Shown piece by piece: positions 1 to 8,345 of a stretch of 64,000 nt of DNA. The notes beneath the pieces are model-generated. The model was given only the letters and a program-made list of their open reading frames with translations, made no database searches and was not told the DNA's origin. The DNA is from Paenibacillus oenotherae (GTDB lineage: Bacteria > Bacillota > Bacilli > Paenibacillales > Paenibacillaceae). Location of the stretch: positions 62,001 through 126,000 of the forward strand of contig NZ_JAHZIJ010000005.1 of assembly GCF_019443105.1 (NCBI RefSeq), given 5' to 3'. How positions within the stretch are numbered: the first letter of the stretch is position 1; each line of letters starts with the position of its first letter. The position numbers and the translations under genes are program-made.

Positions 1-52
1 GCTTAAAGCCCAGCACATCACTAGCTGGTTTGCTATATTTGGATACCCTCAT
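1..52 (-). CDS. Partial gene cut by the left window edge, unidentified
   Basis: An ATG at 52 on the minus strand opens a frame that stays open to base 1 and begins MRVSKYSKPASDVLGFK. A clear ribosome binding site (AGAGGGG) lies about 9 bases upstream, in the gap after the cytidylyltransferase gene. Only 17 residues are visible, so no family can be assigned. Position suggests it is the next gene of the flagellin-modification operon, but that is inference. Confidence 0.55.
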   Translation of the reverse strand, partial: MRVSKYSKPASDVLGFK

Positions 53-83
53 TTATGTGTTTCCCCTCTGTGAATAGTGAATG

Positions 84-815
84 CTACTCGTTTAGCTTCT
101 TTTGTTCAATGTGGGCGTTTATAAGCAACAGATCGGGATTTTCATGCATCAGTTCCAGCACTTCTTTCCAATGGAACATCTGATTGGATGAATATAAACG
201 ATTATAAATTTCGGTAAGCAGCTGATAATCCTCTGCGGTATCCAATGTCCAACGATGCTCAGAATGATCTTCTTTGCCAGTGAAGAAAGCAAGCTTAAAC
301 AATTCCGGGTGCTGGTATAGATAAGGAGTTACATGTTCAAATTGTGATTCCGTATTCGCCTCATGATAAGCGCGTTCAAGTGACTCCATCGAAAACACCT
401 CAGTATCCAGGCCCCTCGGAAATGTGCGCTCGATTGTATTGCTTGCATAATCAACAGCTTGTTCATTATAGAATGTTATGACCGCATCTGTAATCGCAGG
501 ATCAATAACCGGACAATCTGACGTTATCCTCACCACTGTATCGGCCTTGCTTCGAATAGCGGCCTCATAGTAACGGGAAAGCACATGCCCCTCGCTGCCT
601 CTGTACACCGATGCACCCAATCTCGTTGCTTCTTCCACAATTGGATCATCGATTGAATTGATCGTAGTAGCAATAACCACTTCATCTATTTGGGGTACAC
701 TTGAGACTCTATTAATAACATGCGCCAATACAGTCTTATCCGCTAGTGGTAATAACACTTTGCCAGGTAGTCGGCTGGAGCCCATACGCGCCTGGATAAT
801 AGCAACATTTCTCAT
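84..815 (-). CDS. Cytidylyltransferase, SpsF/acylneuraminate type
   Basis: A 243-residue protein with the N-terminal nucleotide-binding motif of CTP-transferase-3 sugar cytidylyltransferases (ARMGSSRLPGK, residues 9-19). Later conserved segments include VVRITSDCPVIDP. Family members load CMP onto nonulosonic or related acidic sugars in the cytoplasm. SpsF-type proteins sit in spore-coat and flagellin glycosylation clusters. Its ATG overlaps the PseB stop codon (ATGA at 812-815), so translation is probably coupled. With PseB upstream and a Maf-type transferase next in line, it most likely activates the sugar later attached to flagellin. The exact sugar (pseudaminic, legionaminic or another) cannot be told from sequence. 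Confidence 0.85.
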   Translation of the reverse strand: MRNVAIIQARMGSSRLPGKVLLPLADKTVLAHVINRVSSVPQIDEVVIATTINSIDDPIVEEATRLGASVYRGSEGHVLSRYYEAAIRSKADTVVRITSDCPVIDPAITDAVITFYNEQAVDYASNTIERTFPRGLDTEVFSMESLERAYHEANTESQFEHVTPYLYQHPELFKLAFFTGKEDHSEHRWTLDTAEDYQLLTEIYNRLYSSNQMFHWKEVLELMHENPDLLLINAHIEQKKLNE

Positions 816-1858
816 GATTCTCCCAACTCCAATGAAATGTTATCCATTTCAATCAATTTATTTTCTTTCAATATTGCACGAAGCTCTACTTTAGAGATAG
901 GAGGAACGGAATGTGAACTGTAGCTTTGTTGAGGTGCATGTATAGCACCTTCGTATTCACGTTTATCAACAAACTGATTCGGAATAATGAACATATCGCG
1001 CAGTTCAAGCGCATGAATCGATTCTTCCTCTGTCATGAGTTCTTCAAACATTTTCTCTCCAGGTCTCAGGCCAATCTCTTTTATCTGCACATCTTCTTGT
1101 TTAATTCCAAGCTTGCTCGACATCTCTTCGATTATAATGTCGCTTAGATCATTCAAACCGATAACAGGCATCTTTAGTACGAATACTTCTCCACCCTGAG
1201 CCATAAACATCGCTCGAATCGTCAACTCCGTCGCTTGTCTCTTCGTCATCATGAACCGAGTCATCTCTCTGGAGGTTAACGTCACATGCTTATGTCTCGC
1301 AATCTGTCGCTGAAAAAGAGGAATAACAGATCCACGCGAGCCCATGACGTTACCGAAGCGGACAGCGGAGAAAATCGTCTGTTTCCCCCCTCCATAATAT
1401 TGCGCTGCAGATACAAGCCGCTCAGCCATTAACTTCGAAGCCCCGTATGTATTGGTGGGTGCGATGGCCTTATCCGTACTTGTAAATACAGTTCTGGACA
1501 CACCGCTCTCCAGTGACGCTTGAATAACATTCTGCGTACCTATAATATTCGTCTGCACAGCCTCAAAAGGATTGTATTCACAAGCAGGCACATGCTTCAT
1601 TGCAGCAACATGAAATACATAGTCGATATCCTGCATGGCCCGATAGAGCCGATTATAGTCACGAACATCACCGATCAAGTAACGGATATTTTGGTACTCC
1701 TTATATTCCTGCTGAAGCTCAAATTGTTTATGCTCATCGCGACTAAGTATACGAACGACTGTTGGATCATCCAACAGGATATCCTTCAGCAGACTGCGCC
1801 CGATTGTTCCTGTACCTCCGATAATGAGTACGCGTTTGTTGTAGAAGTATCCGTTCAT
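812..1858 (-). CDS. pseB: UDP-N-acetylglucosamine 4,6-dehydratase (inverting)
   Basis: A 348-residue extended SDR protein. The nucleotide-binding glycine motif GGTGTIG is at residues 14-20, TSTDKA at 126-131, and the catalytic YGASK pair is Y138/K142. PseB/FlaA1 enzymes convert UDP-GlcNAc to a 4-keto-6-deoxy intermediate, the first step of pseudaminic-type sugar synthesis for flagellin. The start has a strong ribosome binding site (AAGGAGACACT then ATG). It lies 9 bases after the Maf gene and overlaps the next gene by 4 bases, which indicates one operon. Capsule-type 4,6-dehydratases are the alternative, but the motility context favours flagellin modification. Confidence 0.88.
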   Translation of the reverse strand: MNGYFYNKRVLIIGGTGTIGRSLLKDILLDDPTVVRILSRDEHKQFELQQEYKEYQNIRYLIGDVRDYNRLYRAMQDIDYVFHVAAMKHVPACEYNPFEAVQTNIIGTQNVIQASLESGVSRTVFTSTDKAIAPTNTYGASKLMAERLVSAAQYYGGGKQTIFSAVRFGNVMGSRGSVIPLFQRQIARHKHVTLTSREMTRFMMTKRQATELTIRAMFMAQGGEVFVLKMPVIGLNDLSDIIIEEMSSKLGIKQEDVQIKEIGLRPGEKMFEELMTEEESIHALELRDMFIIPNQFVDKREYEGAIHAPQQSYSSHSVPPISKVELRAILKENKLIEMDNISLELGES

Positions 1859-1867
1859 AGTGTCTCC

Positions 1868-3754
1868 TTAGGAAGGGATTGTCGTCCTCTGATCTTCAAC
1901 CAAAAAAACCTCTGCCGTTTCGATGGTCTCTCTCGTCCAATTTAATAACTTTGGCGTAACTTCTTTCATTTGCCGAACAAGCCGACCTAGATGTTCAACA
2001 AGCAATTTGGATTTTTCGACCAGGTCATTTTCATTAATAATCTCAGGCACATGACGCTGAAACACCATAATTTGAGCCCTAATCGGAACGGAATACACCT
2101 TTTCAAAGAAAACAGTCGAGGACATCTCTGTCCAGCGTTGCTCAACCTGCTGTACATGATAAGTTCGCTTATCCTTCGACAAGGAATCCTGCTCTTGAAG
2201 CTGCTCCAAATGGTGAATAAGCAGGGACAACTCTTCATCCATATGACAGAACTCCGATTCCAACTGTTTAAGTTGCTTCAACCCAGCGGCAACCCGACCG
2301 CTTTTATTCCACTTCAATTCAGCTATCTTGGCTTTAAACCAGTGTCTTTCCAACTTCGTATCTAGCGGATACTCTCTAGCCCAATCTTCCAGCAACTTAA
2401 AAGTCGTTCCTTCTATTACCGCTCCATATCGCGATGCATTAATATACGTTTGATTGTTGAAAGCCTTGAGCAATGCTTCCAAATCATTCAATGTAGTAAT
2501 CATCTTCTTGGTTGTTCGATTAGTTCCACCACTAACATTGGGGACCGATTCATTCGCTCCGGATACCGTACGTTCCTGCTTTTCTATATCAATGTGCTTG
2601 ACACCCTCCGTATAAAAACTGTCATTCGGGAAGGACATATCCTGTCCTGTGAATACAATAGGGTGACAGCCAAGATAGTTCGCCGCTTGAATCGACGTCC
2701 CTGTAACGCTTGCAGTCGAATAGAACACGGGTGCTTCATCAGCATTATTCATCAGGTAAGGTGTAATCGTATCCAGACCAATACCGACATAGAGCGATTC
2801 CTCGCGTTTTTTTTCTGGTATTTTATAATGAACAAAGGATGAATATAGCAATGGTATGCTGGTCAAGTCTATATGTTCAAACGCAACATAGTTGGAATGT
2901 CCACCATCGATAGAAACAACGAGATCCGGTGTAATCCCATGATGGGCAAGAGCCTGCACACTAGTCCCTGCAGAAATGATCATACATTTATGCTGGATTT
3001 CTTTCAGCATTGGAATATCGTCCTTCAATGATGGACCCGAGCCAACAATGATTGCTGGAATACTCTTGCATGAATCTTTCATCAAAGATATATCCGGCGT
3101 GCGTAAAATATGCACAAAATTTTTAATGATATTCCTCGGCCATTCTTCTCGAAAACCATGGACAGTAGCCAGATTAGAGCGGTAATCCAATAGAACTGCT
3201 TCCGCCTCTTTGCGAAGCTTGGCCAACAACTCTTTATGCAATCGCTGATAAACAGGTATTGTGATAAAGGCGAAGCCCTTGTTGGTATTGGTCGCTATCG
3301 CTTTGGTAATACCATACATAACATTCGTCTCAGACCCTATTGCAAGTGCAGCAATGCTTTTGTTTTTCAGCGCAGGCCGCATATCTCGAACTTCGATATA
3401 GGAGATAAAAATCTCATTATCAGGCTCATAAATATAAAATTTCTTTTCTGGAAATCTCGATAGCAGTGCTTCTAGATGATAGCCCAAACCCAGACCAAAC
3501 ACTAACACATGTTCCTTCTCTTCAATCTCAGTAGAAACCTGTTCAAGCCACTTCGAACATTCGATAACCGGATCATATTGGCTGTACAGACGCACCGACC
3601 GATCATCCAGTACTCTGGTCACATTCGCCATTCCGTTTTTTGCGAGTTCTACTTCGACTTTAGCAGCGTCCCGCTGAAGGCCGCGAAAATGATCATAAAC
3701 ATTCTTATAATCTTGCCGTAATAAAAGCAAGTTGTCGGCCGCGTATTTACGCAT
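1868..3754 (-). CDS. maf: Motility-associated factor (Maf) glycosyltransferase family protein
   Basis: A 628-residue cytoplasmic protein with the central DUF115/MAF_flag10 block: IPAIIVGSGPSLKDD, then a stretch ending in TPDLVVSIDGG, then the AVFYSTASVTGT and IVFTGQDMSFP segments. Maf proteins transfer nonulosonic sugars to flagellin before export. I start at the ATG at 3754 because AAAGGTG lies 9 bases ahead; a GTG four codons upstream has no spaced site. The start overlaps the upstream gene by 8 bases. Residues after about 460 look helical and coiled-coil prone. It was not possible to say which sugar it carries. Confidence 0.88.
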   Translation of the reverse strand: MRKYAADNLLLLRQDYKNVYDHFRGLQRDAAKVEVELAKNGMANVTRVLDDRSVRLYSQYDPVIECSKWLEQVSTEIEEKEHVLVFGLGLGYHLEALLSRFPEKKFYIYEPDNEIFISYIEVRDMRPALKNKSIAALAIGSETNVMYGITKAIATNTNKGFAFITIPVYQRLHKELLAKLRKEAEAVLLDYRSNLATVHGFREEWPRNIIKNFVHILRTPDISLMKDSCKSIPAIIVGSGPSLKDDIPMLKEIQHKCMIISAGTSVQALAHHGITPDLVVSIDGGHSNYVAFEHIDLTSIPLLYSSFVHYKIPEKKREESLYVGIGLDTITPYLMNNADEAPVFYSTASVTGTSIQAANYLGCHPIVFTGQDMSFPNDSFYTEGVKHIDIEKQERTVSGANESVPNVSGGTNRTTKKMITTLNDLEALLKAFNNQTYINASRYGAVIEGTTFKLLEDWAREYPLDTKLERHWFKAKIAELKWNKSGRVAAGLKQLKQLESEFCHMDEELSLLIHHLEQLQEQDSLSKDKRTYHVQQVEQRWTEMSSTVFFEKVYSVPIRAQIMVFQRHVPEIINENDLVEKSKLLVEHLGRLVRQMKEVTPKLLNWTRETIETAEVFLVEDQRTTIPS

Positions 3755-4340
3755 GCTCTTCAGCACCTTTCAACGATGTCAAGAGCTCCTCCAGATTTGT
3801 TAGGCTCTCATAGGAGATGATGTCTGCAATTGCCGTCCAGTCTTCTGATTCCAGCTGCGACTTGAGAGCTGATAGAGTATCAAGTACGAATGCCTCAATC
3901 CGTTTCATAACAGGTACCATTTCCGGCTCAATCGTCTGGATCGCCAAGCAAAAACTTGCTGTCTGCTGCATCCATTCCAATCCTGCACAGTATTGCTGGA
4001 AGAGATCCCAGTCTTCCTGCTGCGGCTCTCCATAGAATGGAGAGGCCACTTGATCTGTTGAGGCAATCATCCTGCTAATATAACTCGACAGCTCTTCGAG
4101 CGATTCTTTGAGCGCGTCGGCTTGTTGGATACTGTATATCGCAATTTTATTAATATGCTCATAATTTTCACGAATAATGGACTCATATCCGTCATAAAAC
4201 ACATCGTCATTTATTTGAACATAATGGATAAACCTTCCTGAAGAGAAAAGTTCTTTTGTGAATTTACTCCAAAAATTATTCAATGTCAGTAACGAGCCGC
4301 TATCAACATCCTGCAATTGTTGATCTACCCAGATTTGCAT
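3747..4340 (-). CDS. Uncharacterised helical protein upstream of maf
   Basis: A 197-residue protein without signal peptide or membrane segment. It begins MQIWVDQQL. The middle and C-terminal parts (about residues 60-190) look largely alpha-helical and acidic, including a run of DALKESLEELSSYISRM type. I recognise no catalytic motif. It is the first gene of the maf-pseB-cytidylyltransferase operon, overlaps maf by 8 bases, and follows a candidate sigma-D promoter (4393-4418). An accessory or chaperone role for flagellin or Maf is only inferred from position. Confidence 0.75.
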   Translation of the reverse strand: MQIWVDQQLQDVDSGSLLTLNNFWSKFTKELFSSGRFIHYVQINDDVFYDGYESIIRENYEHINKIAIYSIQQADALKESLEELSSYISRMIASTDQVASPFYGEPQQEDWDLFQQYCAGLEWMQQTASFCLAIQTIEPEMVPVMKRIEAFVLDTLSALKSQLESEDWTAIADIISYESLTNLEELLTSLKGAEEHA

Positions 4341-4392
4341 CCATCACACAACCTTTAATCGGTTTTTGAATTTCAGTCCATACGTATATATT

Positions 4393-4418
4393 ATATCGGT
4401 TGCTAGGAGCTTGTTTTA
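4393..4418 (-). promoter_or_regulatory. Candidate sigma-D promoter of the flagellin-modification operon
   Basis: On the minus strand, TAAA is followed after 14 bases by ACCGATAT. The sigma-D consensus is TAAA-N15-GCCGATAT, so the match has one -10 mismatch and a slightly short spacer. It sits about 55 bases ahead of the first gene of the operon (start 4340). Confidence 0.5.
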
Positions 4419-4423
4419 AATAG

Positions 4424-4456
4424 AAAAAAAAACCTCCAGTCCGAAGACTGGAGGTT
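4424..4456 (-). terminator. Intrinsic terminator after hag
   Basis: An 11-bp perfect stem (arm AACCTCCAGTC) with a CGAA loop is followed on the minus strand by a run of Ts. It lies 16 bases after the flagellin stop codon and also has a T run on the plus strand. Confidence 0.92.
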
Positions 4457-4471
4457 TTTTCGAAATTGTTA

Positions 4472-5290
4472 TTATCCCAACAGCTTGAGTACGCCTTGTG
4501 GTGCAGAGTTTGCTTGCGCCAACATTGCAGTACCTGCTTGAACTAGGATTTGGTTACGAGTGAACTCGGTCATTTCTTTCGCCATGTCTGCATTACGAAT
4601 ACGGGATTCAGAAGCAGCCAGGTTCTCAGAAGTTACGCCCAAGTTGTTGATCGTGTGCTCAAGACGGTTTTGAACCGCACCAAGCTTACCACGGTGTTGG
4701 GAAACTTGTACGATAGCGGATTTGATCAGTGCAAGAGCAGAACGAGCACCTGTTTCCGAAGAAACGCTGATCGAACCGATACCAATTGCAGTAGTCGTCA
4801 TCGTTTGCATCGTAACTTGAAGCGTGTTCGCCTCTGTTACACCGATTTGGAACGTTATGGTATTTCCTGTTTTCAGAAGATCAATACCATTGAAGTTAGT
4901 GGATGCAGAGATGTTGTTGATCTCATTAGCCAATTGTGTAACTTCGTTTTGAAGTGCTACACGGTCTTCAGCGCTGTTGTATGTTCCGTTCGCTGATTGG
5001 TTAGCGAGCGTATTCATACGTTGCAGCATGGAGTGAACTTCAGTAAGTGCACCCTCAGCCGTTTGCAGCAAGGAAATTCCGTCTTGTGCGTTACGTTGCG
5101 CTTGGTTCAAGCCGTTGATTTGGAAACGCATTTTCTCGGAGATTGCAAGACCAGCAGCATCATCAGCTGCACGGTTGATGCGGTATCCGGAAGAAAGTTT
5201 TTCCATTGTTTTACCCATCGTAGTGTTGTTCGAAGCCAAGTTACGGTGGGAGTTGATTGCTGCTACGTTCGTGTTAATGTACATAGACAT
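4472..5290 (-). CDS. hag: Flagellin
   Basis: A 272-residue flagellin, the filament subunit exported by the flagellar type III system. The N-terminal D0/D1 domain (residues 1-140) contains the MYINTNVAAINS opening and LSSGYRINRAADDAAGLAISE. The C-terminal D1/D0 domain ends QANSAPQGVLKLLG. Only about 50 variable residues separate the two, so it is a short flagellin without a large D2/D3 region. GGAGG lies 10 bases ahead of the chosen ATG; a second ATG two codons later is too far. Expression appears controlled by a sigma-D promoter and a CsrA-type leader. Neighbouring fliS, fliD, csrA and fliW complete the module. Confidence 0.98.
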   Translation of the reverse strand: MSMYINTNVAAINSHRNLASNNTTMGKTMEKLSSGYRINRAADDAAGLAISEKMRFQINGLNQAQRNAQDGISLLQTAEGALTEVHSMLQRMNTLANQSANGTYNSAEDRVALQNEVTQLANEINNISASTNFNGIDLLKTGNTITFQIGVTEANTLQVTMQTMTTTAIGIGSISVSSETGARSALALIKSAIVQVSQHRGKLGAVQNRLEHTINNLGVTSENLAASESRIRNADMAKEMTEFTRNQILVQAGTAMLAQANSAPQGVLKLLG

Positions 5291-5300
5291 AGTTGTTCAT

Positions 5301-5339
5301 CCTCCATGATAGGTTATTTTAGCCACTTCCGTGTGGCTA
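5301..5339 (-). promoter_or_regulatory. CsrA-type binding region in the hag leader
   Basis: The hag leader forms a 7-bp perfect hairpin (TAGCCAC arms, 5320-5339) with loop ACGGAA, which presents the GGA motif that CsrA/RsmA proteins bind. A second GGA lies in the Shine-Dalgarno sequence (ATGGAGGATG). This matches the two-site layout known for Bacillus subtilis hag, where CsrA bound at both sites blocks translation and FliW relieves it. Confidence 0.7.
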
Positions 5340-5347
5340 CATAGTTA

Positions 5348-5375
5348 TTATCGGCTGATCATATCCGCTACTTTA
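5348..5375 (-). promoter_or_regulatory. Sigma-D promoter of hag
   Basis: TAAA, a 16-base spacer, then GCCGATAA on the minus strand matches the sigma-D consensus almost exactly. The predicted start gives a leader of about 50 bases that contains the CsrA-type hairpin. Confidence 0.88.
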
Positions 5376-5400
5376 TAGTCTTCCGAAAAAAAACAGAAAA

Positions 5401-5787
5401 TTATTGCTTTTGATCAAAATATAACGATACGACATCCATCGAATTCATCCCGCCATAGGAGCGGACTGCTGTCTGCTGCTTCCTGGCGCCCTCAATCCCT
5501 TGGATCGTCTTTGCGGCAATGCCCTCAAGCTTGCTGTTCATCAAGACTGTCTTGTCATTCATTTCTTCAAGAAGTGTGCGAATCTCCGGATTGGATCTCC
5601 ATGTCTGCTGTTCGAGCTCTGCCTCTGCAACAATACTGTCCATTTCAAGAGAAAGCTTCTCCCAATGAAGCGCAAGCGCTGCAAACTGGTGCAACGCTTC
5701 CTCCTCCATATCATCTGCAATCAACGTATATTGTTGTTCACTGATAGACTTCATTTCTTCCAGTATCTGCAGCAGCTTAGTGAGCAT
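5401..5787 (-). CDS. FliT-like flagellar protein
   Basis: A 128-residue helical protein following fliS. The frame is open further upstream, but the ATG at 5787 is preferred because it falls at the fliS stop codon and gives a sensible N-terminus (MLTKLLQILEEMKSISEQQ). Length, helical character and position between fliS and hag resemble FliT-type export chaperones, which bind the FliD cap protein in other bacteria. Sequence similarity that I can see by eye is weak, so the name rests mainly on context. It has no membrane segment or enzymatic motif. Confidence 0.65.
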   Translation of the reverse strand: MLTKLLQILEEMKSISEQQYTLIADDMEEEALHQFAALALHWEKLSLEMDSIVAEAELEQQTWRSNPEIRTLLEEMNDKTVLMNSKLEGIAAKTIQGIEGARKQQTAVRSYGGMNSMDVVSLYFDQKQ

Positions 5788-5788
5788 A

Positions 5789-6184
5789 CTATGCTTGTCC
5801 AAGCGCAACTTCCTTCCCGATCTGTTCCCAAGCCGACTTGAGACCTTGAAGTATATCAACAACCTCGCGAAGCTTCTCATAATCCTTCTGAAGATTGGCT
5901 TGAACCAGACATTCGATGATATAGAAATAGAGCGATTGGAGATTAACCGCGATTTGACCGCCCTGCTTCATATCCAAAGTCGAAATTAATTCATAGATTA
6001 TATCCTGAACTTTCTGGAGCATCCGATTGGAAGCGGCGATATCTTGATCCTTAAGTGATCGTTCGGCCTGCGCAACGTACTTCAGCGCTCCTTCATAAAG
6101 CATCAGTATTAAGCGGTGAGGAGATGCGGTTTCAAATCTATTTTTCTGATAGGCTTGATATCCCGCTTTATTCGGCATCTGCAC
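5789..6184 (-). CDS. fliS: Flagellin-specific chaperone FliS
   Basis: A 131-residue all-helical chaperone that binds the flagellin C-terminus and prevents premature polymerisation in the cytoplasm. Recognisable features are the YQAYQKNRFETASPHRLI opening and LILMLYEGALKYV. I start at the GTG at 6184 because AAGGAG abuts the upstream ATG at 6193 (no spacing) but is 9 bases from the GTG. An ATG two codons further on is less well spaced. It lies between fliD and the fliT-like gene, all in one direction. Confidence 0.92.
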   Translation of the reverse strand: MQMPNKAGYQAYQKNRFETASPHRLILMLYEGALKYVAQAERSLKDQDIAASNRMLQKVQDIIYELISTLDMKQGGQIAVNLQSLYFYIIECLVQANLQKDYEKLREVVDILQGLKSAWEQIGKEVALGQA

Positions 6185-6215
6185 GTTAGTCATCTCCTTG
6201 ATTTCTATACTAGAA

Positions 6216-7670
6216 TCAGCTCTTCGCCGTTGTTTGCAGCGCAGCTAGTTGGCTTGTCATCCAGCTCTGCTGGCTTTTAAGTTTCGATAAGGCAACTTCC
6301 ATAGCGGTGAATTGCTTCTTCAATTTATCCTGCCTCATCTGAAGACGGAAATCCATCGCTTCCATCCGATCGTCTATGACCGAAATCTCAGAATCATATC
6401 CCTTGATCTTGCTCGTCATCAACCCGTTTGCAGTGCTTGTCCACTCTTTTAGCTGAGTATTCAGCACCTGCATAATACCGTCTTTTGAATCAACAGCATC
6501 ATCACGCTTGAACAGGTCCATAACTGCATTAGGATCTTCGTTGAATTTCTCCTTAAACTTTTCTTTATCAAAAGAGATCTTGCCTGTCATCAAGGTGCCT
6601 GATGTGATTCCTTTATCAATCTCCAAACCAATGATCGACATCATATTGATTGGCGATGCGCCACCGGCAATATCTGCTGCATTAGCATTGATTCGGTTAA
6701 AGATAGTATACAGCTTGTCACTGACATCCTTTAGCATCGCATCGCCTTGTAATGGATTCATCTTTGTTTTGTCAGTTGGCTTGGTAAGATTATTTCGAAC
6801 CATGTTTACTGCATCGTTGTATGCAGTAACAAAAGCCTCAATTTTGCTAGCTATTTTATCGGTATCCTTCGCAATGTTAACTTGCGATGCCCCAGTCGAC
6901 AATAGATTCAGCGACACTCCGCTTATAACATCGTTTATCTTATTGCTGCTGCGGGTGATATCGACCCCATTAACAGTCAGTGTGGCATTGTCCGCTGCTT
7001 GAGTTTGATTGGCGCCATCTACATCGGAGATACCCAGACCAGCGAGTGAAGTACCGCCAAGCTCAATGCCTCCGGTCCCGCCGGAAAGCTTCATTTTATT
7101 GTCCAGACCTGTTTCTTTCGAAGATAGAAGCAGTACTTTCTCCGTGTCGGAAACAGATATAATGGACGCCGACAAGCCTGAATCCTGCGAGTTGATCTGA
7201 TTCTTGATATACTCCAATACTTCACCATTAGTCGAACCAGCTGCAGCAACTGAGGTATCAATCGAAATTTGAGGGAATCCCGCACGATCAATCGTAAATA
7301 CGGAGCCCTTCAAGTAAGTACTGGCACTCGTTATATTCGCAGATTTGATCGCATGACTTTTGGCAAGAGTATTCACCGTCACATCAAAATTACCGGTTGT
7401 CGCTCCTTCAGCCGCTGTCACTTTTGCGACTTTTTCGTCCGAGCTTGTCGCCGAGCTTAAATTGAAATTGGAGCCCAGAAGCAAATCTGACACTGCCGTT
7501 TGCAGCGTACTTAACTTTGTATTGATGGTTCGAAAAATATTTTGCTCTGAACCTAGATTTGTTTTCTTTTCCTTCATTCGGTCATAAGGCAGACGCTCAT
7601 ACTCCATCAGCTTATCTAACATCGCAGCTGTATCCAGGTTAGAGGATAATCCTGTAAGACTGATTGACAT
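6216..7670 (-). CDS. fliD: Flagellar filament cap protein FliD
   Basis: A 484-residue hook-associated protein 2. The N-terminal domain begins MSISLTGLSSNLDTAAML, and the C-terminal coiled-coil ends in the MEVALSKLKSQQSWMTSQL region, both typical of FliD. The protein caps the growing filament and helps flagellin fold into it. I start at the ATG at 7670 (AAGGGTGA five bases ahead) rather than the GTG three codons upstream. The family is usually 450-500 residues in Bacillales, so the length is normal. It sits between flaG and fliS. Confidence 0.95.
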   Translation of the reverse strand: MSISLTGLSSNLDTAAMLDKLMEYERLPYDRMKEKKTNLGSEQNIFRTINTKLSTLQTAVSDLLLGSNFNLSSATSSDEKVAKVTAAEGATTGNFDVTVNTLAKSHAIKSANITSASTYLKGSVFTIDRAGFPQISIDTSVAAAGSTNGEVLEYIKNQINSQDSGLSASIISVSDTEKVLLLSSKETGLDNKMKLSGGTGGIELGGTSLAGLGISDVDGANQTQAADNATLTVNGVDITRSSNKINDVISGVSLNLLSTGASQVNIAKDTDKIASKIEAFVTAYNDAVNMVRNNLTKPTDKTKMNPLQGDAMLKDVSDKLYTIFNRINANAADIAGGASPINMMSIIGLEIDKGITSGTLMTGKISFDKEKFKEKFNEDPNAVMDLFKRDDAVDSKDGIMQVLNTQLKEWTSTANGLMTSKIKGYDSEISVIDDRMEAMDFRLQMRQDKLKKQFTAMEVALSKLKSQQSWMTSQLAALQTTAKS

Positions 7671-7693
7671 GTAACTCACCCTTTCTTAGGCAA

Positions 7694-8077
7694 TTAGAGT
7701 TTCTTATCCACGAACAGACCGATAAGCTCTTTGAGCTTGGCAGAAAGATCAATCATGTACTCAGGAGGCAAACTCTCCACAACTTCCTGAGATCTTACAT
7801 CGATAACCTGAACGTAGAACTTGTCCGCCTCCTCACTGTACTTGAAGCGAAAGGATCTATTCGTTGCCTTCATCTGTTCGTTCAACTTCTCAATCTCTTT
7901 GAACATCTTTTCTTTCTGGCTTTCTTGACTCTCTTCCAACTGCTGCTTCTCTTCTTTAACTATCTGGACAGTTGTACTCTCGGATGTAGATTTGTCTGCG
8001 CTTGTCGCCGTCCCCATAGCTGCCTGATTCCAATCACGAGAATTTGTTGCATCCATTCTATTAATTGGGCCCAGCAT
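7694..8077 (-). CDS. flaG: FlaG family protein
   Basis: A 127-residue FlaG protein (PF03646). The first 50 residues are polar and probably disordered. The folded C-terminal part contains FRFKYSEEADKFYVQVID and ends with ESLPPEYMIDLSAKLKELIGLFVDKKL, including the characteristic PPEY segment. FlaG proteins influence filament length in several bacteria, but their mechanism is not settled. The site AAGGGAGGCG precedes the ATG. It lies immediately upstream of fliD, the usual order. Confidence 0.88.
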   Translation of the reverse strand: MLGPINRMDATNSRDWNQAAMGTATSADKSTSESTTVQIVKEEKQQLEESQESQKEKMFKEIEKLNEQMKATNRSFRFKYSEEADKFYVQVIDVRSQEVVESLPPEYMIDLSAKLKELIGLFVDKKL

Positions 8078-8105
8078 TGTTCACGCCTCCCTTAGGTATG
8101 ATGTA

Positions 8106-8345
8106 TTATTCATCCTTCGGCTTCTTGCCTAATAGATGCAATAAATGTTTGGGGTCTTCACCGTGGCTTCCCGCATCCATATTCTCTTTGCGAACGGCTT
8201 CGTACAATTCCGATCTCATAATCGAGACATTCCTGGGTGCGACAAAACCTAGCTTCAGAACATCCCCTTCAACATCAAGAACATGAACTTCGATATCATC
8301 GCCGATTCTAATTACTTCACCGATTCTGCGCTTAAGTACCAGCAT
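8106..8345 (-). CDS. csrA: Carbon storage / flagellin translation regulator CsrA
   Basis: A 79-residue CsrA: MLVLKRRIGEVIRIGDDIEV is the canonical N-terminus, followed by VLDVEGDVLKLGFVAPRNVSIMRSELYE. The dimer binds GGA motifs in mRNA leaders. In Bacillus subtilis its main target is hag. The hag leader in this window carries a matching hairpin. The start lies inside the 3' end of fliW (14-base overlap) with its own site (GAGGA), so the two are probably translated together. The C-terminal extension after the core is polar and slightly longer than in short homologues. Confidence 0.96.
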   Translation of the reverse strand: MLVLKRRIGEVIRIGDDIEVHVLDVEGDVLKLGFVAPRNVSIMRSELYEAVRKENMDAGSHGEDPKHLLHLLGKKPKDE

